64,000 bases of DNA from Pseudonocardia sp. EC080619-01. GTDB taxonomy: Bacteria; Actinomycetota; Actinomycetes; Mycobacteriales; Pseudonocardiaceae. Positions within the stretch are counted from its first letter, which is position 1. Every line of letters begins with the position of its first letter. The notes below the pieces were generated by a model. It was not told where the DNA came from. It was given only the letters and a program-made list of their open reading frames with translations, and did not search any database. This document shows positions 50,892 through 61,028 of this stretch, in pieces. The stretch spans positions 2,836,501 to 2,900,500 of the forward strand of contig NZ_CP012184.1 in the NCBI RefSeq assembly GCF_001420995.1, read 5' to 3'. A program made the translations under genes and the position numbers.

Positions 50892-51579
50892 GGTGTGCGT
50901 CGCGGGTCGCGGTCAGCGCGGCGAGCACCGCGGAGGCGACGGACTCGGGCCGCAGGAACCGCGACCCGTCGTACTCGCCGCCCTCGTGCGCCACGACCCG
51001 CTCCTGCATCGCGGTGTCCACCCGGCCCGGGTGCACCGAGGTGACCCGGATGCCGTTGCCGGACTCCTCGGCCCGCAGCGCGTCGCCGAAGGCGCGCAGC
51101 GCGAACTTGCTCGCGGCGTAGGAGCCCCAGCCCGCCCGCGCGGCGATGCCGGAACCGGAGTTGACCAGCACGACGTCCGCGCCGCCGTCGGCACCGGCCG
51201 CCCGGAGCGCGGGCAGCAGCAGCCGGGTGGCCTCCGCGACCGCGACCACGTTGACGTCGAACTGGGTCCGCCAGGTCGCGGCCGGGGTGTCCGCGACCGT
51301 GCCGAGCTCGCCGATCCCGGCGGAGTGCACCAGCGCGTCGAGGCGGTCGATGCCGGACAGCGCCCCGGCCAGCGCGTCGTCGTCGGTGAGCTCCACCGGA
51401 AGGGTCGTCACGGTGACGGGGCCCGCCGTCGTCAGCTCGTCGGTCAGCGCGGCCAGCCGCCGCTCGTCGCGCCCGCCCAGGATCAGGTCGTACCGCGGGG
51501 CGATGAGCTTCGCGACGGCGGCGCCGATGCCCTGGGAGGCACCGGTGATCAGGGCGAGGGGGCGGCGGGGCGAGGTCAT
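50860..51579 (-). CDS. SDR family oxidoreductase
   Basis: 239 residues of a classical short-chain dehydrogenase: TGASQGIG near residues 13-20, HSAG in the place of NNAG, catalytic Ser in NSGSG and YAASK near 150. The C-terminal part is short, like fatty-acyl or carbonyl reductases of the DltE/YdfG type. The start ATG overlaps the stop of the kinase gene upstream (ATGA), so both are expressed together. The substrate is unknown. Confidence 0.86.
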   Translation of the reverse strand: MTSPRRPLALITGASQGIGAAVAKLIAPRYDLILGGRDERRLAALTDELTTAGPVTVTTLPVELTDDDALAGALSGIDRLDALVHSAGIGELGTVADTPAATWRTQFDVNVVAVAEATRLLLPALRAAGADGGADVVLVNSGSGIAARAGWGSYAASKFALRAFGDALRAEESGNGIRVTSVHPGRVDTAMQERVVAHEGGEYDGSRFLRPESVASAVLAALTATRDAHLTEIVVRPQG

Positions 51580-52274
51580 GGACCTGAACCTACGGATCCG
51601 GCACCGGCGGTGCCGGGCACCACCAGATCCGCGCGCCGACGGGTCGACTCGATCAGGTCGGCGTTCGCGCCGTCGACGTCACGGGCCCACGCCCGGGCCG
51701 CCTCCGCGGTGCGGCCGTGCCGGGTGTGCCGCTCGACCAGGCGACGCAACCGTTCGTCCTCCGGCGTCCCGACGAACCAGGCCGCCGCGAGCAGCGGCCG
51801 GATCCGGGCCCACGGCTCGTCGGGCACCAGGAGGTAGTTGCCCTCGACCAGCACGATCCGGTGCCCGGGCTCGATCGCGATCGAGCCGGCGACGGGCTCG
51901 TCGACTGCCCGGTCGAAGCCGGGCGCGTAGACGGTCTCGCCGGTCGTCGACGTGACCCGGTCGAGAAGCGCGGCGAACCCGGCCCCGTCGAACGTGTCCA
52001 CCGCACCCTTCCGGTCCCGGCGCCCGAGCCGGTCGAGCGTGACGTTGGCGAGGTGGAACCCGTCCATCGGCAGGGCGACCGCGGCCGGGCCGAGCCGCTC
52101 GGCCAGGGCGGCGGCCAGGGTCGTCTTGCCGCTCCCCGGGCTGCCGGCCAGTCCGATCAGGACTCGCGGCCGGTCGCCGAGGAGGCGGACGGCACGGCGG
52201 GCGAGCGCGTCGGGCCCGTCGGCCGTCACGCGGTCACCGGGCGGGTGGGCGGGGCCGTCCCCGTCGACGTTCAT
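51576..52274 (-). CDS. nucleoside/nucleotide kinase family protein (uridine kinase/pantothenate kinase fold)
   Basis: 232 residues of a P-loop kinase. Walker A is GLAGSPGSGKTTLA, MDGFHLANVTLDRLGRRDRKG is the acceptor-binding region, and VLVEGNYLLVPDEPWARI carries the second acidic motif, as in FrcK/YggC-type and uridine-kinase-like proteins that phosphorylate sugars or nucleosides. The ATG at 52274 is used; a GTG at 52230 would remove the Gly/Asp/Pro leader. The SDR gene overlaps its stop. Confidence 0.85.
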   Translation of the reverse strand: MNVDGDGPAHPPGDRVTADGPDALARRAVRLLGDRPRVLIGLAGSPGSGKTTLAAALAERLGPAAVALPMDGFHLANVTLDRLGRRDRKGAVDTFDGAGFAALLDRVTSTTGETVYAPGFDRAVDEPVAGSIAIEPGHRIVLVEGNYLLVPDEPWARIRPLLAAAWFVGTPEDERLRRLVERHTRHGRTAEAARAWARDVDGANADLIESTRRRADLVVPGTAGAGSVGSGP

Positions 52275-52314
52275 GCGGTGATTGTCGACGCCGGACACCG
52301 GTACGCGACGACGA

Positions 52315-52353
52315 CGGCCCCGGGACCGTGCGCGTGGCACGGTCCCGGGGCCG
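52315..52353 (-). terminator. terminator after the NlpC/P60 gene
   Basis: A perfect 17-bp stem (52315-52331 with 52337-52353) and GCGTG loop, 25 bases past the NlpC/P60 stop, ending that monocistronic gene before the kinase-SDR pair. Confidence 0.8.
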
Positions 52354-52377
52354 CCGGTCCGGTCGTCCGGGGCCGGA

Positions 52378-52977
52378 TCAGATCCGGCGCGCGGAGTTGA
52401 ACGGCATCGCGTCCATGTCGGACACCTTGACCGGCTCGCCGCTGGTGGAGGCGTGGACGATCTTGCCGTCGCCCATGTAGATGCCCACGTGGCTGACCGG
52501 GCTGTAGAAGAAGACCAGGTCACCGGCCTGCAGGTTCGACTTCGACACCTTCGTGCCCGCCGACGCCTGGGCCTTGCTGGTACGCGGGACGTCCTTGCCC
52601 GCCTTCTTGTAGGCGTAGCTGACCAGGCCGGAGCAGTCGAACGCGCTGGGCCCGGTGGCACCCCAGCTGTAGGGCTTGCCGAGCTGAGCCATCGCGGTGG
52701 ACAGCGCGCTGCTGCGGGCGGCCGCGGCACGGGCGGCGGGCGCGGCGGCCTTGGCGGCCTCGGCCACGTTCTGCGCGGCGGGGTTGACCGCGGGTGCGGG
52801 GGCGGCGGGCAGGACGGTGGCGGCCGGCGCGACGTCACGGGTCACGGACGCGGCGGGGGCCGGGGCGGCGTCGGCGGGGGCCGCCGCGGCCGCGGGGAGC
52901 ACGGACAGGGCGGCCGCCGCGGCGGCGGTGGCCACGACGGCGACGCGGAGCGCCGGAGCGGTGGTGCGCTGGGGCAC
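52378..52977 (-). CDS. secreted NlpC/P60 family peptidoglycan hydrolase
   Basis: 199 residues. It has a signal peptide (RVAVVATAAAAAALSVLPAA then AAAPADA), an Ala/Pro-rich linker, then the NlpC/P60 catalytic domain: QLGKPYSWGATGPSAFDCSG with the nucleophile Cys, and SHVGIYMGDGKIVHAS with the catalytic His. It probably cuts D-Glu-(meso)DAP bonds in stem peptides, like RipA/RipB-type enzymes. The GTG at 52977 is preceded by GAGGA. The 5' region is long and partly AT-rich, suggesting regulated expression. Confidence 0.9.
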   Translation of the reverse strand: MPQRTTAPALRVAVVATAAAAAALSVLPAAAAAPADAAPAPAASVTRDVAPAATVLPAAPAPAVNPAAQNVAEAAKAAAPAARAAAARSSALSTAMAQLGKPYSWGATGPSAFDCSGLVSYAYKKAGKDVPRTSKAQASAGTKVSKSNLQAGDLVFFYSPVSHVGIYMGDGKIVHASTSGEPVKVSDMDAMPFNSARRI

Positions 52978-53280
52978 GGGAAAATCCTCGGGAGTAGCAC
53001 CCCGGGCGTGCGGTGGAGGCGGAAACGCCGGTTCTTCAGGGGAGTGACCGGCGTGCCGAGGGAGCGACGTGCCGGGACCGGCTTCCCGCCCGCGTCGTCG
53101 CCCGGCGGTGACCCCGCGCCCCTCCGCCCCGGGTGGGCGTCGGTCGCGCAAGGCCGACGCGCACATTACGAACACATATCGTTCGAATAAATGACGCAGC
53201 ACACAATCAATGCATGACTGCGCTCACGAACAATTCCGAGAAGATTCCGGATCGGGAACTTCCTGCTCCGGAAACGGCGA
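52978..53280. promoter_or_regulatory. upstream region of the NlpC/P60 gene
   Basis: About 300 bases without a gene. The part 53163-53215 is clearly AT-richer than its surroundings and holds CGAAC-ACATAT-CGTTCG-type dyad symmetry (53169-53185), a likely promoter or operator. The GC-rich leader between it and the GTG is about 180 bases. I could not match a known riboswitch. Confidence 0.4.
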
Positions 53281-53318
53281 CGGCCCGGCGGTGACCTGCG
53301 TGGTCACCGTCCGGGCCG
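53281..53318 (-). terminator. terminator after ino1
   Basis: A 16-bp stem with a single bulged base (53281-53296 with 53302-53318) and TGCGT loop, 19 bases past the ino1 stop. Confidence 0.75.
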
Positions 53319-53337
53319 GCACCGGAACGGAAAGTGA

Positions 53338-54417
53338 TCAGGCGTCGCCCTCGCCCCGGATGAACTCCTCCACCTTGTCCCGCGCCTCGGAGTCGCGGGA
53401 CTGCTCCGGCGGGGACTTCATGAAGTAGCTCGACGCCGAGAGGATCGGTCCGCCGATCCCGCGGTCCATCGCGATCTTCGCCGCGCGCACGGCGTCGATG
53501 ATGATCCCGGCCGAGTTCGGCGAGTCCCAGACCTCGAGCTTGTACTCCAGGCTCAGCGGGACGTCACCGAACGCCCGGCCCTCCAGCCGCACGTAGGCCC
53601 ACTTGCGGTCGTCCAGCCAGGCCACGTAGTCCGACGGGCCGATGTGCACGTTGTCCTTGCCCATGTCCCGGTCCACCTGGGACGTCACGGACTGGGTCTT
53701 CGAGACCTTCTTCGACTCGAGCCGCTCCAGCTCCTTCATGTTCAGGAAGTCCATGTTCCCGCCCACGTTGAGCTGCATCGTGCGGTCGAGCTGCACGCCG
53801 CGGTCCTCGAACAGCTTCGCCAGCACCCGGTGGGTGATGGTGGCGCCGACCTGGGACTTGATGTCGTCACCGACGATCGGCACCCCGGCCGCACGGAACT
53901 TCTCGGCCCACTCCGGGTCGGACGCGATGAACACCGGCAGCGCGTTCACGAAGCCGACCCCGGCGTCGATGGCGGCCTGGGCGTAGAACCGGTCGGCGTC
54001 CTCGCTGCCCACCGGCAGGTAGGACACGAGGACGTCGGCGCCCGAGTCGCGCAGCGCCTGCGCGACGTCGACCGGCTCGTCGTCGGACTCGGTGATCGTG
54101 TCCCGGTAGAAGCGCCCGAGGCCGTCGAGGGTCGGCCCGCGCTGGACGGTCACGCCCAGCGGCGGCACGTCCGCGATCTTGATCGTGTTGTTCTCGCTGG
54201 CCGAGATGGCGTCGGCGAGGTCGTGCCCGACCTTCTTCGCGTCGACGTCGAACGCGGCCACGAACGTCACGTCCCCGACGTGGTAGCCGCCGAAGTCCAC
54301 GTGCATCAGGCCGGGGACCTTGGTCGACGGGTCGGCGCCCGCGTAGTAGCGGACACCCTGCACCAGCGACGCCGCGCAGTTGCCCACGCCGACGACCGCG
54401 ACCCGAACCTGGCTCAT
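53338..54417 (-). CDS. ino1: inositol-3-phosphate synthase
   Basis: 359 residues, typical of actinobacterial myo-inositol-1-phosphate synthase. The NAD site is [17 protein letters not shown], followed by the conserved [47 protein letters not shown] and [20 protein letters not shown]. It makes inositol phosphate from glucose 6-phosphate for mycothiol and phosphatidylinositol. It starts 1 base after the PadR stop, as in M. tuberculosis (Rv0046c-Rv0047c), so PadR probably senses and controls this unit. Confidence 0.95.
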   Translation of the reverse strand: MSQVRVAVVGVGNCAASLVQGVRYYAGADPSTKVPGLMHVDFGGYHVGDVTFVAAFDVDAKKVGHDLADAISASENNTIKIADVPPLGVTVQRGPTLDGLGRFYRDTITESDDEPVDVAQALRDSGADVLVSYLPVGSEDADRFYAQAAIDAGVGFVNALPVFIASDPEWAEKFRAAGVPIVGDDIKSQVGATITHRVLAKLFEDRGVQLDRTMQLNVGGNMDFLNMKELERLESKKVSKTQSVTSQVDRDMGKDNVHIGPSDYVAWLDDRKWAYVRLEGRAFGDVPLSLEYKLEVWDSPNSAGIIIDAVRAAKIAMDRGIGGPILSASSYFMKSPPEQSRDSEARDKVEEFIRGEGDA

Positions 54418-54418
54418 G

Positions 54419-55045
54419 TCAGGCTCCTCCTGTTGTCTCGTCCTGTCGTTGCCCGCCGGATCCGGGTCCGGCGTCCGTACCGGCTCCCGTGCCGGGGATG
54501 GTCTCGTCGAGCTGCTCCGCCCGTTCGGTCGCGAGCAGCTCGTTCAGCCAGCGCACCTCGCGCTCGGAGCTCTCCAGCCCGAGGCGGTGCAGCTCGCGGG
54601 TGTAGCGGTCGATCTGCTCACCGGTGCGTCCCAGCGTGACGCGCAGTCCGTCCCGGCGTTCCTCCACCGTCCGGCGGCGACCCTCCAGGATGCGGATCCT
54701 CGTCGCCACCGGCGTCCGCGAGAAGAACGCCAGGTGCACGCCGAAACTTCCGTCCTCCCACGCCTGTGGCCCGGCCTCGTCGAGGATCTCGGCGAAACGG
54801 TCCTTCCCGTCGCCGGTGATCCGGTAGACCCGGCGGCCGCGCCGCAGCCGGCCACCCGCGACACTGTCCGCGGGATCGCCGGTGTCGGCGATGAGCCCGG
54901 CCCGGACGAGCCTGCGCAGCGCCGGGTACAGCGACCCGTAGGAGAATGCCCGCGGGCCGCCCAGCCGGCGACCGAGCTGCTTGCGCAGCTCGTACCCGTG
55001 CAGCGGGCCGTCCTGGAGCAGGCCGAGCACGGCGAACTCCAGCAC
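54419..55045 (-). CDS. PadR family transcriptional regulator
   Basis: 208 residues. The winged helix-turn-helix is [20 protein letters not shown] with [21 protein letters not shown]-terminal coiled helical dimer domain contains [21 protein letters not shown] Thr/Gly-rich tail of about 25 residues ends the protein. The GTG at 55045 has GAGGAGG upstream; a longer frame to 55114 would run over the promoter. It is co-transcribed with ino1 and likely autoregulated through the palindrome at 55099-55111. Confidence 0.9.
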   Translation of the reverse strand: MLEFAVLGLLQDGPLHGYELRKQLGRRLGGPRAFSYGSLYPALRRLVRAGLIADTGDPADSVAGGRLRRGRRVYRITGDGKDRFAEILDEAGPQAWEDGSFGVHLAFFSRTPVATRIRILEGRRRTVEERRDGLRVTLGRTGEQIDRYTRELHRLGLESSEREVRWLNELLATERAEQLDETIPGTGAGTDAGPGSGGQRQDETTGGA

Positions 55046-55098
55046 GGCACACCTCCTCGTCACCCCCGGGCCCCGCCCGGGGTCGACCCGTACGACTA

Positions 55099-55111
55099 TA
55101 TCGGTCCGATA
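55099..55111. promoter_or_regulatory. candidate PadR operator
   Basis: TATCGGTCCGATA, a perfect 6-1-6 inverted repeat, about 54 bases upstream of the PadR start codon. Confidence 0.5.
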
Positions 55112-55233
55112 CATCGGCGCGCCTCATGCATGATCGTCATCACAGACCGTCGTGACCCGGGTGGACGGCCGTCACCTGGGCCGGGACCGCTACTCCGACG
55201 GGGCGGGCGGTGGGTACGACGGACGGCCGCGCG

Positions 55234-55239
55234 TACCCT
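55234..55239 (+). promoter_or_regulatory. -10 element for leaderless DUF5318 transcript
   Basis: TACCCT ends 6 bases before the GTG at 55246, the same geometry as at the SdpI-like gene and the leuS leader. Confidence 0.55.
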
Positions 55240-55245
55240 GGAAGG

Positions 55246-55644
55246 GTGCTCAATCCGCGACAGGTGGTGGACTACGCCCTGCAGCGCCGCGCGCTGCTGG
55301 GCGACGTCCGCGCCGGTCGGGTCGGTCCGGAGGAGGTGTGCGATGCGGGTGCCTACCTGCACCGCGCCGCCCGGTTCCACGGCACCACGGTCGACGAGAC
55401 CTGCCCGGTGTGCCGCAAGGAGCCGCTCGCCCAGGTGTCCTGGGTGTTCGGCGAGAGCCTCCGGCACGTCTCCGGTTCGGCCCGCTCGGGGGCCGACCTG
55501 GAGCAGCTGGCCGCGCACCATCCCGAGTTCACGGTGCACGTCGTCGAGGTGTGCCGGGCGTGTGGCTGGAACCATCTGGTCCGGTCGTTCGTCCTCGGCA
55601 CCGGCCGGCGGCAGCGCCGCGGACCCAGGACCGCGGGCGGATGA
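55246..55644 (+). CDS. DUF5318 family zinc-ribbon protein
   Basis: About 132 residues. The start VLNPRQVVDYALQRRALL matches the family. Two cysteine pairs, TCPVC near residue 47 and VCRACGWNH near 105, form a probable zinc ribbon. M. tuberculosis Rv0049 occupies the same place before ponA1. The function is unknown; the position suggests a link with cell-wall growth. It appears to be translated from a leaderless mRNA. Confidence 0.87.
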   Translation: MLNPRQVVDYALQRRALLGDVRAGRVGPEEVCDAGAYLHRAARFHGTTVDETCPVCRKEPLAQVSWVFGESLRHVSGSARSGADLEQLAAHHPEFTVHVVEVCRACGWNHLVRSFVLGTGRRQRRGPRTAGG

Positions 55645-55770
55645 CCCGCACACCGAGCGCCGCGACGACCCGGACCGCGTGCACGGCACCGGACCGCGAA
55701 CGGACCACCGCCCCGGGCTCCCCCGGCCCGGACGGCGGACCAGCGAGACCGCACCCCACGGAGCCGCCCG

Positions 55771-58296
55771 GTGAACGACGAGCGTGACCCCCGGCGCACC
55801 CCGCCGCCCGGACCCCCGCCGCCCCCCGGCCGTCCCCTCCCCCCACCGGCTCCCCGTCCGGGTCAGGGACCCCGCCGGAACGGGCCTCCGCCTCCGCCAC
55901 CCGGACCGCCTCCCGGCCGTCCGGGGCCGAACGGTCGTCCGGGACCGCCCCCGGGGCCCCCGCCCGGGCCGCCCCCCGGTCAGCGGCCGCCGCCGCAGGC
56001 GCCGTACGCCCAGTCGCCGCCGCCGCTGCTGACCCACGAGGACTCCGGCGTCGGCAACTTCGACCCGGTCGACCGCCCGTACCCGGCACAGCAGCCGCCA
56101 CCCGGCCGCGCCGGTGGCGGTCCGCCCGGCCCGCCCGGACGTGGCGACGGCCGCCGTCCCGGCGACGGCGGCGAGCCCCCGAAGGGCGGCAGGTCGCGCC
56201 GGCGCCGGATCCGGAACTGGGTGCTCGGGGCGGCCGCACTGGCGGTCATCGGCCCGCTCGTCGCGTTCGCGATCGGCTGGCTGGTGTTCCCGGTGCCGAA
56301 CGCCGACGACATCGCCGTCAGCCAGGTCGCCACGTTCTCCTACGCCGACGGAGCGCCGTTCGCGACCGTCCGGCCGGACAACGTCAACCGGACCAGTGTC
56401 GGCCTCGACCAGGTCCCGCTGCCGGTGCAGCAGGCCGTGCTGTCCGCCGAGGACCGCTCGTTCTACTCCAACCCCGGCTTCGACATCTCCGGCATCGGCC
56501 GGGCGGTGATCAACCAGCTCACCGGCGGGATCGGTGGTGGGTCGACGATCACCCAGCAGTACGTGAAGGTGACCACCGGCAACGACCAGTACTCGCTGTT
56601 CCGGAAGTTCCGCGAGGTCGTGCTCGCGGCGAAGATCTCCAAGGAGATGACCAAGGAACAGATCCTGGAGAACTACCTGAACGCGATCTACCTCGGTCGC
56701 GGTGCCTACGGCGTGCAGGCCGCGTCCCAGGCGTACTTCGGGAAGAACGTCCAGGACCTCGGCCCCTCCGAGGGCGCGATGCTCGCCGGCCTCATCCAGT
56801 CGCCCTCGCGCTGGGACCCGGCGAAGAACCTCGAGATGTCCCAGCAGCGCTGGGCGTTCGTCCTCGACGGCATGGTCCAGCAGAACTGGCTGTCCCCGGC
56901 GGAGCGCTCGCAGCAGCAGTTCCCGCAGTGGCGGGAGTCCGCGGGAAACCAGGGCGGCGGCATCCCCGGCGACGACCGCGGCCACATCTACAACGCCGCC
57001 CGCGCCGAGCTGGAGAGGCTCGGCATCTCCGAGGCGGAGATCAACACCCAGGGACTGACGGTCACCACCACGGTCGACCCGAAGGCCCAGGAGGACGCCA
57101 CCCGGGCGGTCAAGGACATCATGGAGGGCCAGCCGGAGAACCTGCGCTCGTCGCTGGTGTCGGTGGACCCGAAGACCGGCGCGGTCCTCGCCTACTACGG
57201 CGGCGAGAACGGCGTCGGGCTCGACTACGCGAGCGTGCTCAAGCAGCCGGGGTCGTCGTTCAAGCCGTTCGTGCTGGCCGCTGCCCTGCAGGCCCCGGAC
57301 CCGATCGGGTTGGGAGCCACCTACGACGGCTCCTCCCCGCAGACCCTGGCGGGCGCGAAGGTCACCAACTCCGAGGGCGTCAGCTGTGCGAGCTGCTCGG
57401 TCAAGGAGGCCATGACGAAGTCGATCAACACGGTCTTCTACCGGATGGGTCTCGACGTCGGCCCGCAGAAGGTCGCCGAGGCCGCGCACCAGGCCGGCAT
57501 CCCCGGCGACCTCCTGCCGAACCCCACCGGCGGCATCTCGCTGGGTGACCGCGAGGTCCACCCGGAGGACATGGCGTCGGCCTACGGCACCTTCGCCGCG
57601 GACGGTGTGAAACGCGAGCCGTACCTCGTCGCCAAGGTCACCGCGAGCGACGGCCGGGTCATCTTCGACCGCGGCTCGACCGACACCGGCGAGCAGGTGA
57701 TGGACCCCGAGGTGGCGCGCAACGTCACCGAGTCGATGACCGACGTCGCGGACTCCTCGCGGATCGGCCTGAGCGGCGGCCGGCCGGTCGCCGCCAAGAC
57801 CGGCACCGTGCAGAGCGGCACCGAGGGCCAGAACAACGACGCCTGGACGGTCGGCTACACGCCGTCGGTGTCCACCGCGGTCTGGGTCGGCACCGACGAC
57901 AACAGCCCGATCAGGAACTCCTCCGGGAACCCGATCTACGGCCGGATGCTGCCGGGGTCGATCTGGCAGTCGTTCATGGACGACGTGCTGGACGGCACCC
58001 CCGTCGAACGGTTCTCCGGCTTCGAGCCGATCGGCCAGGCGCCCCCCGCACGGGAGGCCTCCACCGACACCGGCGAGCAGCCCACCGGGAGCGCCGAGCC
58101 GACCGCGGAGCCGAGCGGGGAACCGGGACGGGACGAGTCCGGCAACGGTGACTCCGGGAACGGCGACTCCGGCCGCGGCGACGGCGGCGACCGGACCCGC
58201 GAGTCCACGGGCAACGACCGCCCCGGCCGGGACAACCCGTTCGCCGACGACGAGGACCCGGACGGCGGCGGCGAACCGACCGGGGAGAACAACTGA
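55771..58296 (+). CDS. ponA: bifunctional class A penicillin-binding protein (PonA1-like)
   Basis: 841 residues. A Pro/Gly-rich cytoplasmic N terminus of about 140 is followed by a membrane helix near 150-172. The GT51 glycosyltransferase has the catalytic [12 protein letters not shown] near 226 and [11 protein letters not shown] near 259. The transpeptidase has the SxxK serine in QPGSSFKPF near 494, SIN in [10 protein letters not shown] and KTGT near 676. The C-terminal tail is Gly/Asp/Glu-rich. It polymerises and cross-links peptidoglycan outside the membrane. It sits downstream of DUF5318 and upstream of a GT87 gene, as Rv0050 does. Confidence 0.96.
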   Translation: MNDERDPRRTPPPGPPPPPGRPLPPPAPRPGQGPRRNGPPPPPPGPPPGRPGPNGRPGPPPGPPPGPPPGQRPPPQAPYAQSPPPLLTHEDSGVGNFDPVDRPYPAQQPPPGRAGGGPPGPPGRGDGRRPGDGGEPPKGGRSRRRRIRNWVLGAAALAVIGPLVAFAIGWLVFPVPNADDIAVSQVATFSYADGAPFATVRPDNVNRTSVGLDQVPLPVQQAVLSAEDRSFYSNPGFDISGIGRAVINQLTGGIGGGSTITQQYVKVTTGNDQYSLFRKFREVVLAAKISKEMTKEQILENYLNAIYLGRGAYGVQAASQAYFGKNVQDLGPSEGAMLAGLIQSPSRWDPAKNLEMSQQRWAFVLDGMVQQNWLSPAERSQQQFPQWRESAGNQGGGIPGDDRGHIYNAARAELERLGISEAEINTQGLTVTTTVDPKAQEDATRAVKDIMEGQPENLRSSLVSVDPKTGAVLAYYGGENGVGLDYASVLKQPGSSFKPFVLAAALQAPDPIGLGATYDGSSPQTLAGAKVTNSEGVSCASCSVKEAMTKSINTVFYRMGLDVGPQKVAEAAHQAGIPGDLLPNPTGGISLGDREVHPEDMASAYGTFAADGVKREPYLVAKVTASDGRVIFDRGSTDTGEQVMDPEVARNVTESMTDVADSSRIGLSGGRPVAAKTGTVQSGTEGQNNDAWTVGYTPSVSTAVWVGTDDNSPIRNSSGNPIYGRMLPGSIWQSFMDDVLDGTPVERFSGFEPIGQAPPAREASTDTGEQPTGSAEPTAEPSGEPGRDESGNGDSGNGDSGRGDGGDRTRESTGNDRPGRDNPFADDEDPDGGGEPTGENN

Positions 58297-60035
58297 CCGG
58301 AGCCGGCCGTCCCGGCCCCGCCCCGCCCGAGGAGCGGCGGACCGGGGACGGCCCGACCGGCCGGGTCGTCCCGACGTGGACCGAGCCGCTGGCGCGCTCG
58401 GCCAGCCGGATCGCCGGGGGCCCGCTCGGCAGGCACGCGCTCGTCGGCCGGGCCCGGTACTGGACGCCGCTGCGCACCGTGCTGCTGTTCGCGGTCGTCG
58501 TGCTGGCCGTGAGCTGGCTCGGCAAGGCGGCCTGCCTGCAGGAGTACCGCACCGCGGACGGGGTGCTCGCGCTGGACTGGCGCAACGACCGCCAGTACGT
58601 CGCGATGTGCTACTCCGACACCGTTCCGCTCTACGGGCTCGAAGGTCTCGCCGACGACGGCGTCCCCTACCGCGACGCCTGGTTCGAGTCCGCGGCCGAC
58701 GGGTCCCGGGTCGAGCGCTACATGGAGTACCCGGTCCTCACCGGGTTCTTCCAGTACCTGAACGCCCAGCTCACCGACGGGTGGATGTGGCTGTCCGAGC
58801 GGCTGCCGCTGCCGAGCGCGCTCGACGTCGTCGTCTACTTCGACATCACGGCGTTCTGGCTCGCCGCCGGATGGCTCGCGGTGGTGTGGGCGGTGCTGAT
58901 GCTCCGCCCCGAACGCCCGTGGGACGCCGCGCTGGTCGCGCTCTCCCCGCTGGCGCTGGTGCACGCCTTCACCAACTTCGACACCGTCACCGTCGCGCTC
59001 GCGACCGGCGCGTTGCTCGCGCTGCGCCGGGACCGGCCCGGCTGGGCGGGCGTGCTGATCGGGCTCGGCGCCGCCGCGAAGCTCTATCCGGCGTTGCTGC
59101 TGCTGCCGATCCTGCTCGTCGGGTGGCGACGACGGTCCTCCGGTGGCCTGCCGCGTGCGGCGTGGGTCATCGGTGCGGCGATCGGGTCCTGGCTGGCGGT
59201 GAACCTGCCCGTCGCGCTGGCCTGGCCACGCGGCTGGGCGGAGTTCTTCCTGCTCAACCGCACGCGTCCGGCCGACCCGGACTCGATCTGGTACTCGCTG
59301 TACTGGTTCACCGGCTGGGCCGGGTTCGACGGCCGGCTCGCCGACGGTGCAGCGCCCTCCGTCCTCAACGCCGTCACCGCCGCGCTGATGGTGCTCGCGT
59401 TCGCCGCGATCGCCTGGCTGGCGTGGCGCGCCCCGCGCCCGCCTGCGGTGGCGGAGCTGGGTTTCCTCGTCGTCGCGGCGTTCCTGCTGCTGAACAAGGT
59501 GTGGAGCCCGCAGTACTCGCTGTGGCTGGTGCCCCTCGCCGTGCTGGCGCTGCCTCGGTGGAGGCTGCTGCTGGCCTGGATGACGGTCGACGCACTCGTC
59601 TGGGTGCCGCGGATGTACCAGTACCTCGGGGTCGAGGCCAAGGGTCTGCCGGTCGAGCCGTTCCTGGTCACGGTGCTCGTCCGCGACGCGGTCGTGGTCT
59701 GGCTGTGCGTGCTCGTGGTGCGGCAGATCCTGCGCCGGGAGCCGGAGCCCGGACGGGGCCCGGACCCCGTGTGGCCGCGGGCGACCGGGCCCGTCGCCGC
59801 GGCCCCGGTGCCGCCGGGGCCGGGCGCGGGGCCGTCGAGCTCGCTGCTGGGCGCGGGACAGAGCGCGGGACCGGTGGCAGCGGACGAGATCGGCCTTACC
59901 GCCGGAGCGACGGGGACCGATCGTCCGGAACCGCCGCAGCGGCGCCGTGTGCGGGGCGCTCCGGAGCGGGACGCGGCCGTCCGGGAGCCGTGGCCGAACC
60001 GGTCCGAACGGCGCGATCCGCCCACGCGATCCTGA
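58293..60035 (+). CDS. GT87/DUF2029 family membrane glycosyltransferase
   Basis: Up to 580 residues with about ten membrane helices, the conserved [20 protein letters not shown] and [19 protein letters not shown], and [18 protein letters not shown]. It is related to polyprenyl-phosphomannose-dependent arabinan/mannan transferases and to Rv0051. The first ATG/GTG/TTG in frame is GTG 58479, but the preceding 62 codons include family-like sequence ([20 protein letters not shown]). The only plausible start for them is CTG at 58293, which has GGGGAG 5 bases before it and overlaps the ponA TGA. The C terminus from about 490 is Pro/Gly-rich and variable. Confidence 0.8.
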   Translation: MTGAGRPGPAPPEERRTGDGPTGRVVPTWTEPLARSASRIAGGPLGRHALVGRARYWTPLRTVLLFAVVVLAVSWLGKAACLQEYRTADGVLALDWRNDRQYVAMCYSDTVPLYGLEGLADDGVPYRDAWFESAADGSRVERYMEYPVLTGFFQYLNAQLTDGWMWLSERLPLPSALDVVVYFDITAFWLAAGWLAVVWAVLMLRPERPWDAALVALSPLALVHAFTNFDTVTVALATGALLALRRDRPGWAGVLIGLGAAAKLYPALLLLPILLVGWRRRSSGGLPRAAWVIGAAIGSWLAVNLPVALAWPRGWAEFFLLNRTRPADPDSIWYSLYWFTGWAGFDGRLADGAAPSVLNAVTAALMVLAFAAIAWLAWRAPRPPAVAELGFLVVAAFLLLNKVWSPQYSLWLVPLAVLALPRWRLLLAWMTVDALVWVPRMYQYLGVEAKGLPVEPFLVTVLVRDAVVVWLCVLVVRQILRREPEPGRGPDPVWPRATGPVAAAPVPPGPGAGPSSSLLGAGQSAGPVAADEIGLTAGATGTDRPEPPQRRRVRGAPERDAAVREPWPNRSERRDPPTRS

Positions 60036-60350
60036 GCGCTCTGCCGCTCTGCCGTTCTGCCGTTCTGCCGTTCTGCTGGATCGCCGCGCAGCTCGGCCGG
60101 GCGTCGCAGGGTCGCCCGGTCGCCGTGCGGGGGCGCCGGCCCCGCACGGCCCCGGCGAAGCACAGGCCGGCGCCGCCTCGCACACTCTGCCCTCAACCGC
60201 ACACGTCTAGGGCTCCCCGCACGGTCTCCATCTTGTGCGGGGAGCGGAGAACCCGTGCGGTTCTGCGCAGCCTGTGCGGCAGCGGTGAGCCCGGGGTGAC
60301 CGGGGTCTCGCTTCCCACGCCGGTGCGGGGCGGTGCGGCAGGATCGGGCC
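60036..60350. other. intergenic region between GT87 and NUDIX genes
   Basis: No gene seen. It holds an 8-bp tandem repeat, GCTCTGCC/GTTCTGCC, five units at 60038-60077. The rest has no feature I recognise. Confidence 0.5.
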
Positions 60351-61028
60351 ATGGGCGACGACGCGGTGGTCCCGGACCGGGTGCAGCAGCGGCTGTGCGA
60401 GCGGATCGGGGAGGCACTCACCGTCCTCCCGCCGCACGCGCGCCACACCGTGTCGGACGCCGACCGTGCCGGGAAGCGCGCCGCGGCCGTGACCATGACG
60501 CTGCTCCCGGTCCCTGGCGCCACCGGGGACGGGCCGCTGGCCGACGAGATCGCCTTCGTCCTGACCCGGCGGGCCCGGTCGCTGCGCGCGCACTCGGGAC
60601 AGTGGGCGCTGCCCGGCGGCCGCCTCGACGACGGCGAGACCGCCGAGCAGGCGGGCCGGCGCGAGGTGTCCGAGGAGATCGGTCTGGAGCTCGGTCCCGA
60701 TCGTGTGCTGGGCCTGCTGGACGACTACCCCACCCGTTCCGGCTACGTGATCACGCCGGTCGTGCTGTGGGCCGGCGGCGCCGGGGAGCCCGTGCCGAAC
60801 CCCGACGAGGTCGGCGAGCTGCACCGCCCGCCGCTGGCGGAGATCGACCACGAGCCCCGGTTCCTCACCATCCCGGAGTCGGACGCCCCGGTGATCCAGG
60901 TGCCGCTGTTCGACCGCTTCGTGCACGCCCCCACTGGCGCGGTGCTGCACCAGTTCCGGGAGGTCGTGCTGCACGGCCGCGCGACCCGGGTGGCGCACCT
61001 GGAACAGCCGGTGTTCGCCTGGCGGTGA
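60351..61028 (+). CDS. NUDIX hydrolase, CoA-pyrophosphatase-like
   Basis: 225 residues. The NUDIX box is GGRLDDGETAEQAGRREVSEEIGLEL (in two parts), preceded by LRAHSGQWALPGG, the UPF0035-type motif of CoA pyrophosphatases (NUDT7/NudL). It probably hydrolyses CoA or related dinucleotides. ATG 60351 is chosen; a GTG at 60333 is possible. A 9-bp GGTGAGCCC repeat begins at its stop codon. Confidence 0.87.
   Translation: MGDDAVVPDRVQQRLCERIGEALTVLPPHARHTVSDADRAGKRAAAVTMTLLPVPGATGDGPLADEIAFVLTRRARSLRAHSGQWALPGGRLDDGETAEQAGRREVSEEIGLELGPDRVLGLLDDYPTRSGYVITPVVLWAGGAGEPVPNPDEVGELHRPPLAEIDHEPRFLTIPESDAPVIQVPLFDRFVHAPTGAVLHQFREVVLHGRATRVAHLEQPVFAWR

Noticed and set aside
52978..53160. Cyclic di-AMP (ydaO-type) riboswitch before the NlpC/P60 gene.
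   Set aside because: Such switches precede many actinobacterial wall hydrolases, but I could not find the conserved core sequences here.
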